Shown piece by piece: positions 1 through 9,431 of a DNA stretch of 64,000 bases. The translations under genes and the position numbers were made by a program. Within the stretch, counting starts at the first letter, position 1. Each line of letters begins with the position of its first letter. The DNA comes from Odontesthes bonariensis (Eukaryota > Chordata > Actinopteri > Atheriniformes > Atherinopsidae), in contig NC_134516.1 of assembly GCF_027942865.1 (NCBI RefSeq), positions 26,839,038 to 26,903,037 of the forward strand. The letters are read 5' to 3'. The notes below the pieces were generated by a model. It was not told where the DNA came from, did not search any database, and worked only from the letters and a program-made list of their open reading frames with translations.

Positions 1-481
1 TTGTAACAAAAATAAATAAATAAATAAGGAGTTGATGGGCATCAAGGGGAGCTTTACATTCATAAAGCTTCCCTTGGTATAGCAAATGTGTTTGGCATAA
101 ACGGTATTCAGATTACAATTCTGCTGCCATAATGCTGGACAGGACTAGGGGTTTAAAAAGAAAAAAAGAAGTGAGTGCTCATCAAACACAGCTCCAAAGC
201 AGTCCCCAGGTCAGAGCCAGCCTTCTTTAGCAGTTTGCTCAGTTTCTTTGAGTCGCTGGCTCTGATGCTGCTGCCACAGCAGATGCTGCTGAAGATAGAT
301 GGCACTCTGCACCACAGACTTATAAGAGATATGCAACAGGTAAACTCCCAGGTGTTCCTCAGCCACCTCTTCTCCTGGGATGGAGACGCTGTTTGGCTTA
401 TTGGTGCTCCTCCTAAAATCAGCAGCTGAGGTAATTATTCCCACACCAGGCCACACAGTGGCTGCCCACCTCCCTGCCTCT

Positions 482-1508
482 TGTCCTTCCTTCCCTGGTT
501 ACCTGTCAGATTTTATTACTCATTTTAAAAGCTTTGAATAGTTGGACGGTTGCCTCTGTCTATGATCTGTGAACTCCTTACTCCCCTGATTGCTGCTCAC
601 ACGGCCCACTGTTTAATATAACTGACCTGTTCATTAGATGGAAATGAATCCCTGCATACTCCTAAAAATCACTTTATTTTGAGGCTTTTTCTTCAAATTA
701 AAACCCCACTTTCATAATTACTCGGGACTCTTTGCAAAATGCAAATAAAGCCAGAAAGATATGATCTTAGAACTATTAAAAAGTTCTATCTAATTAGAAA
801 TAGTGCAAGTTCGGTGCCATCTGTTGGTTTCCTTAGCGAGGAAATAGTTTTTGAATTGTTCTGTATGAATGAATTGGATTCATTCTGAATTCATTCTGAA
901 CAGTATTATAATTACAATGAATTGAACTCCAATTGGCCTGAATTGGACTTTATCACTGAAGTGCCCTGAGATGACATTTGTTGTAATTGTAATAGTTTAT
1001 TTTGGCAACATTTTAAACAAACTGACATTATTCTGTCTTGGGAAACACTGCTGGTGGAAAACATGATACTGGCTGCTGAAAAACTGGCAGAAGTGGACCT
1101 TCCAACGTGACAGTGACAGGAAGTAATCAGCTGAAGTCGTCCAGAGATTAACAGAGAACACAAATCAACATTCTGGAATCCGGACTTCACTTCCATCCAG
1201 AATCTGTGGTTGGAACCACAGACCAGAAGAGACAGAACAGAAGCCTTCACAAAGCTGTGATGTCATCACTGTAGTGACATCACAAGCGATGTCATCTCTG
1301 ATCTTGTTTGACATCACAAAGTTTCTACAGGCCAGACATTTTCACTGCTTTTTCACAGCTGGTCAGGAGTTTATCTGAAGAAACACGTCCAGTTTCTGAA
1401 GCATATTTGAAAGTCACAGCAAACGGTTTTCACATCGCCTAAAAAACACTTAATTATTATCTTAAATAGTCATTTTAACAAGCACTTAGAAACAACGCTT
1501 ACTGTTTC
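482..1508 (+). repeat. Three-copy ~1-kb block, copy 1
   Basis: This part of duplication 1 is also present inverted at 22915-23932 and direct at 44316-45320. A 112-codon minus-strand ORF (912-1250) recurs in the inverted copy and, shortened, in the third copy, but it has no recognisable domain and looks like chance conservation within a repeat. The stretch 900-1020 contains the reverse complement of a fish interspersed repeat also seen at 54990-55110 (caacaaatgtcatctcaagg). Confidence 0.85.
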
Positions 1509-1518
1509 CCTTCCTTAA

Positions 1519-1904
1519 AGCTATGGTAGGTAATCCTAAAGAGCTAGCAAGAGAGCTAGCAAGATTCGAAAGTGTCCCCTCCTCTAAGCTCCATCCCCCC
1601 CCCCCCCATTCCGTCAGTGCTTCATCCAAAGCCGGTAGAACCGCATGCGCACATGGAGCAGGGAGCCGGCAGAGGGGGGCGTAGGCAGAAAGCAGAGGCA
1701 TCTGATTGGTTTTTTGTAGGCGACCAATCCGAGACGCTGATCTCAGATTGGTCAGCTTTTTCTCAGTCCTGCAGCTGCCACAGAGGTCTGATTATTTTTG
1801 TCCCTTTTTCTAAATACATCTTGTATAGATTTCTCTCAGGATAGACGGACCATTTCACCCAGTATTACAAAATGTGTTTCTGAACAGGATTACCAACCAT
1901 GTCT
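1519..1904. mobile_element. TTAA-flanked short non-autonomous TIR element
   Basis: Starts AGCTATGGTAGGTAATCCT and ends with the inverted AGACATGGTTGGTAATCCT, flanked by TTAA at 1515-1518 and 1905-1908. The paralogous site at 45335-45338 is an uninterrupted single TTAA, so the insertion follows the duplication. A second member of the family is at 37362-37728. It has no real coding capacity. TTAA target use fits the piggyBac or Kolobok classes; I cannot decide which. Confidence 0.9.
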
Positions 1905-1908
1905 TTAA

Positions 1909-2209
1909 GAACGGCTTCCTGACAGCCACCCTTCCATGGAGCCCATCTCTGATGAGGCTCGGGCCAACAGCCGATGGATCAGCTGAAGGTCCAGATGCAT
2001 CTCTCAGCTCCTGTGTCAGGTCTTTGCTGGATTTTTTCTTCTTTCTTCAGGACATCACTTTACGCGTCCAGTACCCGTCCGCCCTGAAGGAGCACCAGGA
2101 GAACCTCGTGGAAATGAGGGACCTCATGAAATGTGACGACTGCGGGAAGGAATTCAAGAGCATGACGATGCTCAACGTGCACCAGAGGATTCACGAGCCG
2201 CTGTACTGA
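1909..2209 (+). pseudogene. C2H2 zinc-finger gene fragment (short copy)
   Basis: The ORF ends with a finger CDDCGKEFKSMTMLNVHQRIH, i.e. C-x2-C-x12-H-x3-H, preceded by the end of another finger (PSALKEHQENL). Compared with the paralog at 45382-46160, about 530 bp carrying two earlier fingers are missing here, so the upstream reading frame runs into unrelated sequence. C2H2 fingers bind DNA in nuclear regulators. This copy is a relic with about one and a half fingers, no start context and no transcript evidence. An exon of a larger gene is possible, but the internal deletion argues against it. Confidence 0.7.
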
Positions 2210-2283
2210 GTTACATTCATCAGCCGCTTCAGTCAGATTGCCAAACACCTTATTGTCCTTTATGAAACACTTAGGTTGATCTG

Positions 2284-3060
2284 GTGATCAAGGCTTATTC
2301 ACCATTACATTATTTAGGATGTTCCATGGGCGCTTCATATTATTTTGATTTATTTGTAACATTTTATCATAATGTTGCTTCTTTGCTTGCCTCAACATGT
2401 TGGTCAGCCTGTTTTTGTGCATCTCAGCGTTTTTCAGCAACCTCTGTTCTAGTTTTGATGAAGTCTCCATAAAGTTTATTTTTCTTCTTACATGCATTTT
2501 TTAATGCCTTTGTTATCCGAGGTTTCTCAGCATAACTATGCTTATGTGAACATAAACCTGTTGGACCGTGTTTATCATAGAGAGATAAATAACAGTTGAA
2601 GAATGAATTGTCTGCAGTGTTTACTTCATCTGTATGAAACTTATTCCACTCTTGTTTTAAAGCTCATTTCTGAAGCATTAATTGCTTTAACAGTCCTTAC
2701 CCTTTCATATCTACGCTTTTCTGTTTTCTTCCTCTGTAGTTGATCATTAAATGTTGCAAATACAGCTAAATGATCACTTACATCACTTATTACCAAACCA
2801 CTATTTATACCAGTGTCCAAGGAATGTGTAAAAATGTTGTCAGTTAATGTTGCACTATCTGTGGCTCCTCTGCTCGGCTTTGTGATCAGTGGATACAAGC
2901 CTCTACCGTATAACGCAGCCAAGAAATCCCAAGTTTGTTTAGGAGTATGTACCTTTAAGAGGTCAGTGTTGAAATCACCACAGATCACAAGTGTTTTATT
3001 ATCTGCTATAATTGTCTGTTCCAACGCTTCAGTCTTGTGCCTCTTGTTTAAAACTTAATA
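2284..3060 (-). mobile_element. LINE endonuclease fragment
   Basis: On the minus strand 2641-3024 encodes the C-terminal half of an AP-like endonuclease with LVICGDFNTDLL and ISDVSDHLAVF. 2288-2497 encodes the following linker (KNRLTNMLRQAKKQHYDKML...NNMKRPWNILN). This is the order expected in a non-LTR retrotransposon between EN and RT, but no RT is present. It is a CR1/L2/Jockey-type relic of unresolved family, duplicated at 46235-47010. Confidence 0.8.
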
Positions 3061-5045
3061 ACAATTGCAGGCTTGGATTTGTTATCCTTTCATGCAAAAG
3101 TGCAGCAAGCTGATATCTGTTGATTTTCAAGATGAATGTTCTTACTTGCCTTGAAGTGAACCACTTGTTCATTTACATCCTCCACTCAACCTGATAGCCA
3201 TTAAATACTGTGTCTTCTGAGCTTGTTTGGTGGTTCAACAACAAAACAAATGTAATGAAGTTTTAAAACTGCAGCGAAAGAGATGGAATAAATGGAGATC
3301 TGACACATTACGAACTACAGGACAGTTAGGATTAGCTGTTGTTTGCATGGAGATAAAACAGGTTTTAAAGGTGTTGCAGCTAACATTCAGAAACACTTGG
3401 TGTAACTCCAGAGCACCAGAGCCTCTGACCAAAAGAGAAACTAATATAAACTTATTTACCTGAAGAACTTCAGCAGCTCATAAGGCCCTTTATCTGGAGA
3501 GTGGGTGACTCTGGTCTTATCTGGCTCTTTGCTAGAGGCCTTTTAGGCCAGAGGATGTGAGCTCTTAGGATTACCATGACCTGGATGAGTGAGAATCTTC
3601 ACCAACATGCTGTGTGTGCTGATGCTAACTGTAAAGATGTGAAGCTCAGACAGGAGAGCTGCTTGTTGTATGAGGACACAGTGTGTGTCTTATATGGAGG
3701 TGGAAGCCTGGCTCAAATATAGAAATCATTTCTTTGTATGTTACTTATTTAAATGTGTCCTCTCAGTGGCTGTGAAGTACTGTCAGTAATACTGAGCGGG
3801 ACTCTGCATTGATGAAGATGTGTCTCTCTCTGGTGGCGAATAGAGGAACTGCATGATGTCAGTTTGATGAAGCGTTCGACTAAAGGAGGAAGTGAAAGTC
3901 TTCCAGTGGTTCCTGCAGAATCCTGACTTACTGGATGGTTTCCTGCCATGAAAAAGCTCCGTCTGCAGAAGACGAGCAGAACGGAGCCAGCGGGCCTGAT
4001 GCTGCAGATGTGCTGAACACCACAGATGCAATGGTTGGGACAAAGATGGTTGGAGAGAAGACACAGAGGAGTGAAGGCCAGCTGTAGAGAGAAAAGCACC
4101 TCCAGATCTGCTGTCTGATGCTGATATCAGTGAAAATGGGCTTCTTCTTCTCCTGTCTGATGATGTGCTCAGTAATTTCAGTGATACATCCCTCAGGTTC
4201 AGGCTTGGTTGGTCTGGTGAACACCTTTACTTTCTCTCACAGCCTGCTGTGTTTTTCACTGACTGATTCCATCTGAGTTATGAAGGCAAAACAGGAAACT
4301 ATGAAAAGATGAGAAAAACATCTGGATTGGACTGATGTGTGTGTGTCCCGTTACTTTAGAAAGCCTGAACTTATAAAGGTTCCTATGGTGACCATGTGTT
4401 CTGATAGTGTTGTATGAGTTTTATAAACTCTGAGGTGTCAAACAGAAGCTGTGAACATTACAAGTGTCGCTGCTGCCTCCAGAACCACTTCCGCTACACC
4501 GGCTTCAGGAGCCAGTAGGAACTTTGTCCGTCTCTGACGTCATAAGTAATAACCAATGGGAGAGCAGCTGAGCGTTTGGAACAAGCCCCGCCCCCTCGCT
4601 GGCTGCTTCTGCCGGGGTGAAGCACAGAGATAAATCCTCGTTCCCTCTGTTAAAGACACCTTTATGCCCACTGAATCCAGTCTGAGGAGAACTCTGAAAT
4701 GTTTCAGCTAACAGGAAAGTTGTCCACAAGAACAAACACAAGAGGCTCCATGTTTTTAAGTGTATACAGTAGAAAGTTTTCAGCTGTTTGGAGGAGCAGA
4801 CAGGAGTCCAGCAGTTGAGGAGTGAACCCCAAAAAACTGATTCAACACGCCTAAAAAGACAACATTTAGAAACTCAAGTGTCCGCTACATTTGGGATGTT
4901 TCCTCTGCTGTACTGACACCTTCGCTCTCAGAGAAAAGCCCACATTCCTCATTTAGGCTCCCTGGACACCACAGCTGCTGGTCTGTTTTCTCTGTGTGAG
5001 TCTGGTGTTTAACATGTTAGTTAAAACATCAAAGCCACACATTAA
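3061..5045. other. No gene recognised; promoter-like cluster inside
   Basis: No exon with family similarity was found. Several minus-strand ORFs (3749-4224, 4505-4741) recur in copy B only because the DNA is duplicated. The stretch 4535-4595 is promoter-like: a CRE TGACGTCA at 4535-4542, CCAAT at 4553-4557 and a GC box CCCCGCCCCC at 4586-4595. It is repeated in copy B near 48485-48545. Confidence 0.6.
4535..4595. promoter_or_regulatory. CRE + CCAAT + GC-box cluster, no attached gene seen
   Basis: Three classical proximal promoter motifs lie within about 60 bp: TGACGTCA, CCAAT and CCCCGCCCCC. They are conserved in the duplicate at about 48485-48545. No confident first exon is seen on either side, so this may be a promoter whose gene is gone, or an unannotated non-coding transcript start. 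Confidence 0.4.
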
Positions 5046-5477
5046 AGCAATACTATGTAACATTTCTACCTTAAAATAACAGCTTGAAAAAAATTGTGCG
5101 GCTAGAATGAGTTTTAATATTACGATTGGCCTGTCTCCTATGCCCTTCGGAGGTCTGAGTTGGAAAAACTGCGCTATGTAACTTTGCTGGAGCGGCCCGG
5201 TAGCGGCCCGGGAGCTGAGCGGAAGTTCTTTGACTTGCTTTCTGGCACACCTACCGCAAAAACAAATAGACCCCTCTCCTGCTCCCAGGTACATTTGATT
5301 ACTCTTACCTTCTCGGTCGACATAGCTTGCACCTTCTGACTCCTCGCCGGTTCGTCAACAAACGTGAAACGTGAAAGCGAAAGGGTGTTGTATTTACGAC
5401 AGTGTAACCGTACATTACCTCCAAGCCTGTAGGGGGAGCTCCATAATGGGCTTTTTGAGAAGTTACATTGCATTGCT
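5046..5477. mobile_element. TTAA-flanked short TIR element
   Basis: Begins AGCAATACTATGTAAC and ends with its imperfect inverse (AGCAATGCAATGTAAC read on the minus strand). Flanking TTAA lie at 5042-5045 and 5478-5481. The right two-fifths are present in copy B (about 48745-48920), where a deletion removed the left end. It has no coding capacity. Confidence 0.8.
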
Positions 5478-5655
5478 TTAACGCGGACACTAAAAGATGG
5501 AGGCAGCGGTAGAACAACAGCAACAGGGTTCGGTAAAGTTTGACACATATTGACAGATTTGCACTTGCTGAATAAATACCTCCAAAATAAAGCGTTGTTC
5601 CAGATCAAATCACACCTCTCTCCATCAGATAAACATTTGAATCCAAATAAGCTGT

Positions 5656-6207
5656 CCTTGTATGGCGTGATCTTTGTGCCACCAGGTTGAGCGCGCAGTG
5701 ACACTGATTTGAGGGCACAGATCTATCTGAAGGAACAATAATTTTAAGCGTGTGCGTATGAATCTCACACACGCTTGCTCATAGGTGCTCGGACACGCGC
5801 TCAACTCTGACAAACTGCTCGCTAGAAAGGCTCACTCTGCTCGCTCGCGGCTCTGTCTCTGCGCTCGCAACTCTGTTAGTTGTATGTAAATGAGCCACAC
5901 CACCAGCCAATCAGTGCAGAGTCTGCAGACTCAATTGAACTTCTACCATCACCCTAAAGGAATTAAACTAGATGTTATATATTTTTTGTCAAACCAGTAA
6001 CCATTACAGATTAAACCAATGACACAATTGATCAGTTTAAAGTTTAAAAAACCCACTGTGGGTCAGCTGCTATAGTTCATAACTTACTAGGTAAAAACAA
6101 CCACTTCAATAATTCAAACATTTAATAATAATTTCCTAAGCTGGTGTAGTTTTATTTTTCTACCGTTTTAGATTTTGATCAAATCAAATTTATTTGTAGC
6201 ACATTTC
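5656..6207. other. Junction between duplications 1 and 2, no gene
   Basis: Sequence unique within the window that joins the two duplicated blocks. It ends with a short retroposon-tail-like piece (tcaaatttatttgtagcaca) directly abutting the start of duplication 2. No exon, tRNA or TIR pair was recognised. Confidence 0.5.
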
Positions 6208-6429
6208 ATGAACTTCTCCATCAGCTGATTCATACTTCACACAGTGTAATCTTCCTGGTTTCACAGCTGTGTTCGCTTCAGTTAAGCTCCTCCCACATAA
6301 CAAACGTGGCCTCCTGTTGGTTCACAGGATCAGAGAAGGTCACACCTTGCAGTGACACACCTCCCTGCATCTCTTCATATCTGGGACTACACAGTGAGAT
6401 ACTGTAACTGAGAGCCTGAGTTCTACAGC

Positions 6430-6907
6430 ATGACCTCTATCAGACATCGGCTCCTCAGCTTATTGGTGCTTGCTCACTGGATCAAAGGTAAAGTAGTATG
6501 TTATCAGCAGATTCATTTCAGCAGTTAGATGGTGTCTGCACCGGTGAAACCGTTAACTGGTAAAATGCTCATTTGTGGTAACTCTCTCTGTTGTGCTCAC
6601 AGGTCATGTTGATGGAAGTGATGTCTACCAGACTCCCATACTGTGGGAGCAGCAGGGTGAAAATGCAACAATACACTGTAACCACACAAAGGGTGGAGGC
6701 TATCACCAGATGTACTGGTACAGACAGCTGCCTGGAGAAACTATGAAACTTACCGTGTTCACAGCTACAGGTAAAACAGATCACGACTTTGGAGAATTCA
6801 GCAAAGACAAATGCTCAGCCACCAAGACTGAAGCTGAGAGAGGAACATTCACAGTAAAGAAACTGCAGCCAGAAGATAAAGGCTGGTATTTCTGTGCTGT
6901 GAGTCAA
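6430..6907 (+). CDS. TRBV: T-cell receptor V segment, TRBV-type, intact
   Basis: Encodes the variable domain of a TCR chain, a single-pass surface receptor on T cells that recognises antigen after V(D)J joining. Leader exon 6430-6487 (19 codons plus 1 base; hydrophobic LLSLLVLAHW) ends at GTAAAG. The V exon 6603-6907 follows a tcacag acceptor, and the split glycine codon joins in phase. Ig V hallmarks are present: first Cys in ATIHCNH, Trp in MYWYRQLPGE, and the FR3 end DKGWYFCAVSQ with the second Cys. A recombination signal follows directly. There is no stop or frameshift. The TFTV..LQPEDKGWYFC framework resembles fish TRBV; other TCR chains are possible but less likely. Its near-identical duplicate is at 60237-60714. 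Confidence 0.9.
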
Positions 6908-6946
6908 CACAGTGATCCAAACACATGTGAACACTGAACAGAAACC
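6908..6946 (+). other. V-gene recombination signal (23-RSS)
   Basis: Perfect heptamer CACAGTG at 6908-6914, a spacer of exactly 23 bp (6915-6937), then nonamer ACAGAAACC at 6938-6946 (consensus ACAAAAACC). A 23-spacer 3' of V is the rule for TRBV and TRAV/TRDV. Its presence argues that the adjacent V segment can recombine. Confidence 0.93.
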
Positions 6947-7137
6947 TCTGCACCCTGTTCCCATCTGTATTTATCTGCTCTCCTGTAGGGGGAGCTCAAG
7001 TACAAGCTGACAATGTCTCACAGTCATGTGACGCTCCCATATGCAAGCCTTCATATCTGTGCTGTGATGTCAGAGCTGCCATCACACACACTGACAGTGA
7101 CTGTGGTCTCCAAGTTCAGTCTTCTCCCAACACAATA

Positions 7138-7650
7138 ATGATCCCAGCTGCTCTGATCAAACTCTCTGCAGCTCTGCTCTGTATTGCAGGTACTTTATGC
7201 ACATGATGATGCTGAGGACTGAAAGGAGAAGAAGTTCTCTTCTCTTTTAATTCATAATCAGAATTTCATCTTGTTCTTTTTCATTTGCACACAGAAGAGT
7301 TGTTGGAGCTTCTGTAACACAATGTGACTTTGACTCCTGCAGGTCTAACTGACGGGAGTGATGTGAGCCAGACTCTTCTGCTGTGGAAGAACGAGGGCCA
7401 GTCTGCCACGATGAACTGCAGCCACACTAAGGGCGCTGCTTACTTCCTGATGTACTGGTACCAACAGCTGCCAGGGGAGGGGATGAGGCAGATAGTTTTC
7501 ACCACTCCATCTCCTCCACATAGATATGAAAGTGGCTTCAATGAGGACAAATTTCCTTGTTTGCTCCATAAAACTTGTTTGACAAAGGAAGCCTCCAGTT
7601 GGAGTTCCATCAGACGTACTTTAAACAAGACAAAACCAAATGTATAGTCT
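7138..7650 (+). pseudogene. TRBV-type V pseudogene, 3'-truncated
   Basis: Leader exon 7138-7189 (MIPAALIKLSAALLCIA plus one base, donor GTACTT) and V exon from 7343 after an intact cag acceptor. The V exon shows the first Cys (ATMNCSH) and Trp (LMYWYQQLPGEG) and reads to the start of FR3 (ESGFNEDKFPC). It then runs into satellite-like sequence, so the second Cys, CDR3 start and RSS are all absent. It lies about 190 bp downstream of the intact V gene's RSS. Its duplicate at 60945-61570 has in addition lost the splice acceptor. Confidence 0.88.
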
Positions 7651-9421
7651 GGTATCAAGTGTAAGAGACAGAAAAAGTGGGAGGATTGTAAATTGGCTCC
7701 CCACACTGTGGAAAGATTTAAGAGTCTGGATTCATCATACAGTCAGTTAAGAATCCCACCCCAACCTCATGCACTTTCCACCATTTTCCCCAAAGAATGT
7801 GCATAAAGTTGAAGTGCATGTCCTACTGAGGTATCCACACGACTATTTGAGATCATTTCTTATTCTTTGGAAGACAGTCCAGGAAATGTTTTCAATCGCT
7901 GAAGGAGTCTGTTCAGAATCACACCCAAACTTAACAGGACTTTCCACCATGTTCTCAAAAAAAAGTGGATAACGGTGAGCTTGCCGTTCAGCTCACACGA
8001 GGAAGATCTGCAGGTCATGAAACTACCCCAACAAGAAGCACTTATTATAATGAGGAACAGCTCAGTGTTTCTATTAGGGCACTTATCATGACAAAGTCTC
8101 GCTTCTGATAGAAAATAAGTGTCATTCTAATCGTGACCACAATATTGATCTTCTATTTGACTTGGAAAATCACGTCATCCCTGGAAGTAATCCAGTTTGT
8201 TTTCAAAGGTTCAGATCTTGTACATTTTCACTACCAAGACAACCCCAAAGAGAAGCACTTTTGAGCACAAGAATCAGGAGTGACTCCTTTGAGGTGATCT
8301 GAGAGTGATTTGCCCCCAAAAATTAGGCTTCACATTTATGCAGTGGATGTGGTCTGTCCCAGAGTGTTGCATTCTTTCACTTCAAAGCCATGTAAATGCT
8401 CAAATTAGGTAGAAATTAAATAGAAATTTCTTGCAAACACATTTTTAGCAATAGTTCATATTTTGTAGTAGGATATTTGAATGAGAGCCGTCTGCAAGAT
8501 TACCCCAACAAGTACCACTTACTTTTTGAAGAAATGTAGTCAGTGCCTGTGTTAAGGTAATGTTGGGGACAAATTCAAGAAAGAACAGTCATGTCTTATT
8601 GAAGAAAATCTCACAAGCGAAACAACCCCAAAAGAGAAGCACTTATGAAATCAAGAACCATCAGTGTGTCTGTTTGAGGTGGTCTCCATGTGATACACTC
8701 ATCTGCTAGCTTCAGTTACAGTCAATAGCATTTGTCGTGTACAATCGCCCAAACCAGAAGCACTTCCTGAACTCAAACACAAGTCAGCACAGACAATGAA
8801 TCAGATTTTTTTCTTACATGAATTTCTCCTGGGTCCAGTTGATGCTTTCTTGTGTCCTCCACGTTGCGTTTCCCACTGGGTGAGTGTGTTGAACAGAGTT
8901 GCCCATTTTATATGCCCAGTGTTTGTGGTTCCAACAAACTCCACCTTCCTTTTCCACAAGGTTTCTATGGTCCAGGCATTGGGCCATTAAACAACCATTC
9001 AAAGAAGAATCGTTTTGGAATGAATGCAGACATGAGGGCAGTTAGGTGTTGATGAGTGATCAATCAGCTTTCTGCAAGTTTGCTCCATGAAACTTGTTTG
9101 ACAAAGGAAGCCTCCAGTTGGAGTTCCATCAAATGTACTTTAAACAAGACAAAACCAAATGTATAGTCTGGTATCAAGTGTAAGAGACAGAAAAAGTGGG
9201 TGGATTGTAAATTGGCTCCCCACACTGTGGAAAGATTTAAGAGTCTGGATTCATCATACAGTGAGGCAAGAATCCCACCCCAACCTCATGCACTTTCCAC
9301 CATTTTCTCCAAAGAATGTGCATAAAGTTGAAGTGCATGTCCTACTGAGGAATCCACATGAATTTTCAAGAGTTTCCTACTATTTGGTTGACAGTCCTGG
9401 AATCTTGTCCAATAATTGAAG
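7651..9421. repeat. Satellite-like degenerate repeats
   Basis: Long direct repeats: 7574-7970 resembles 9084-9420, and 7750-8420 resembles 12704-13340. Within them a unit of roughly 170 bp recurs (caaagaatgtgcataaagtt, then tgaagtgcatgtcctactga). Across 7757-8770 a phrase like accccaac...gaagcactt recurs at uneven intervals (about 8023, 8240, 8505, 8628, 8750). No credible gene; the short ORFs are by-products of the repeat. Confidence 0.75.
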
Positions 9422-9431
9422 CAGTCAGTTA

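Larger units (their letters stand above)
1..5655. repeat. Segmental duplication 1, copy A
   Basis: Colinear with 43717-49099 in the same orientation and nearly identical by eye. Copy A lacks about 125 bp near position 165 (present at 43884-44010) and about 530 bp near 2063 (present at about 45490-46019). It has an extra transposon at 1519-1904. Copy B lacks about 510 bp corresponding to about 4786-5295. Homology stops where copy A reads ctgtccttg then tatggcg. The left edge lies outside the window. Confidence 0.95.
6208..7990 (+). repeat. Segmental duplication 2, copy A (V-gene part)
   Basis: Colinear with 60017 onward, starting at gaacttctccatcagctg. It carries the intact V gene and the V pseudogene in both copies. 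After the pseudogene the two copies differ by rearrangement: the stretch 7574-8420 in copy A repeats the 9084-9420 plus 12700-13340 material, and copy B has only one version of it. Confidence 0.9.

Noticed and set aside
912-1250. 112-codon minus-strand ORF repeated at 23164-23502 and 44844-45071
   Set aside because: Conserved only because the DNA block is duplicated; shortened in one copy; no start context, motif or splice plan.
3749-4224. Membrane-protein exon on the minus strand
   Set aside because: Hydrophobic run only by chance; competing overlapping frames; no splice signals; duplicated DNA explains its recurrence.
4535-4595. MHC class II type X/Y promoter module
   Set aside because: CRE-to-CCAAT spacing is about 10 bp, not the roughly 20 bp of an X2-Y module.
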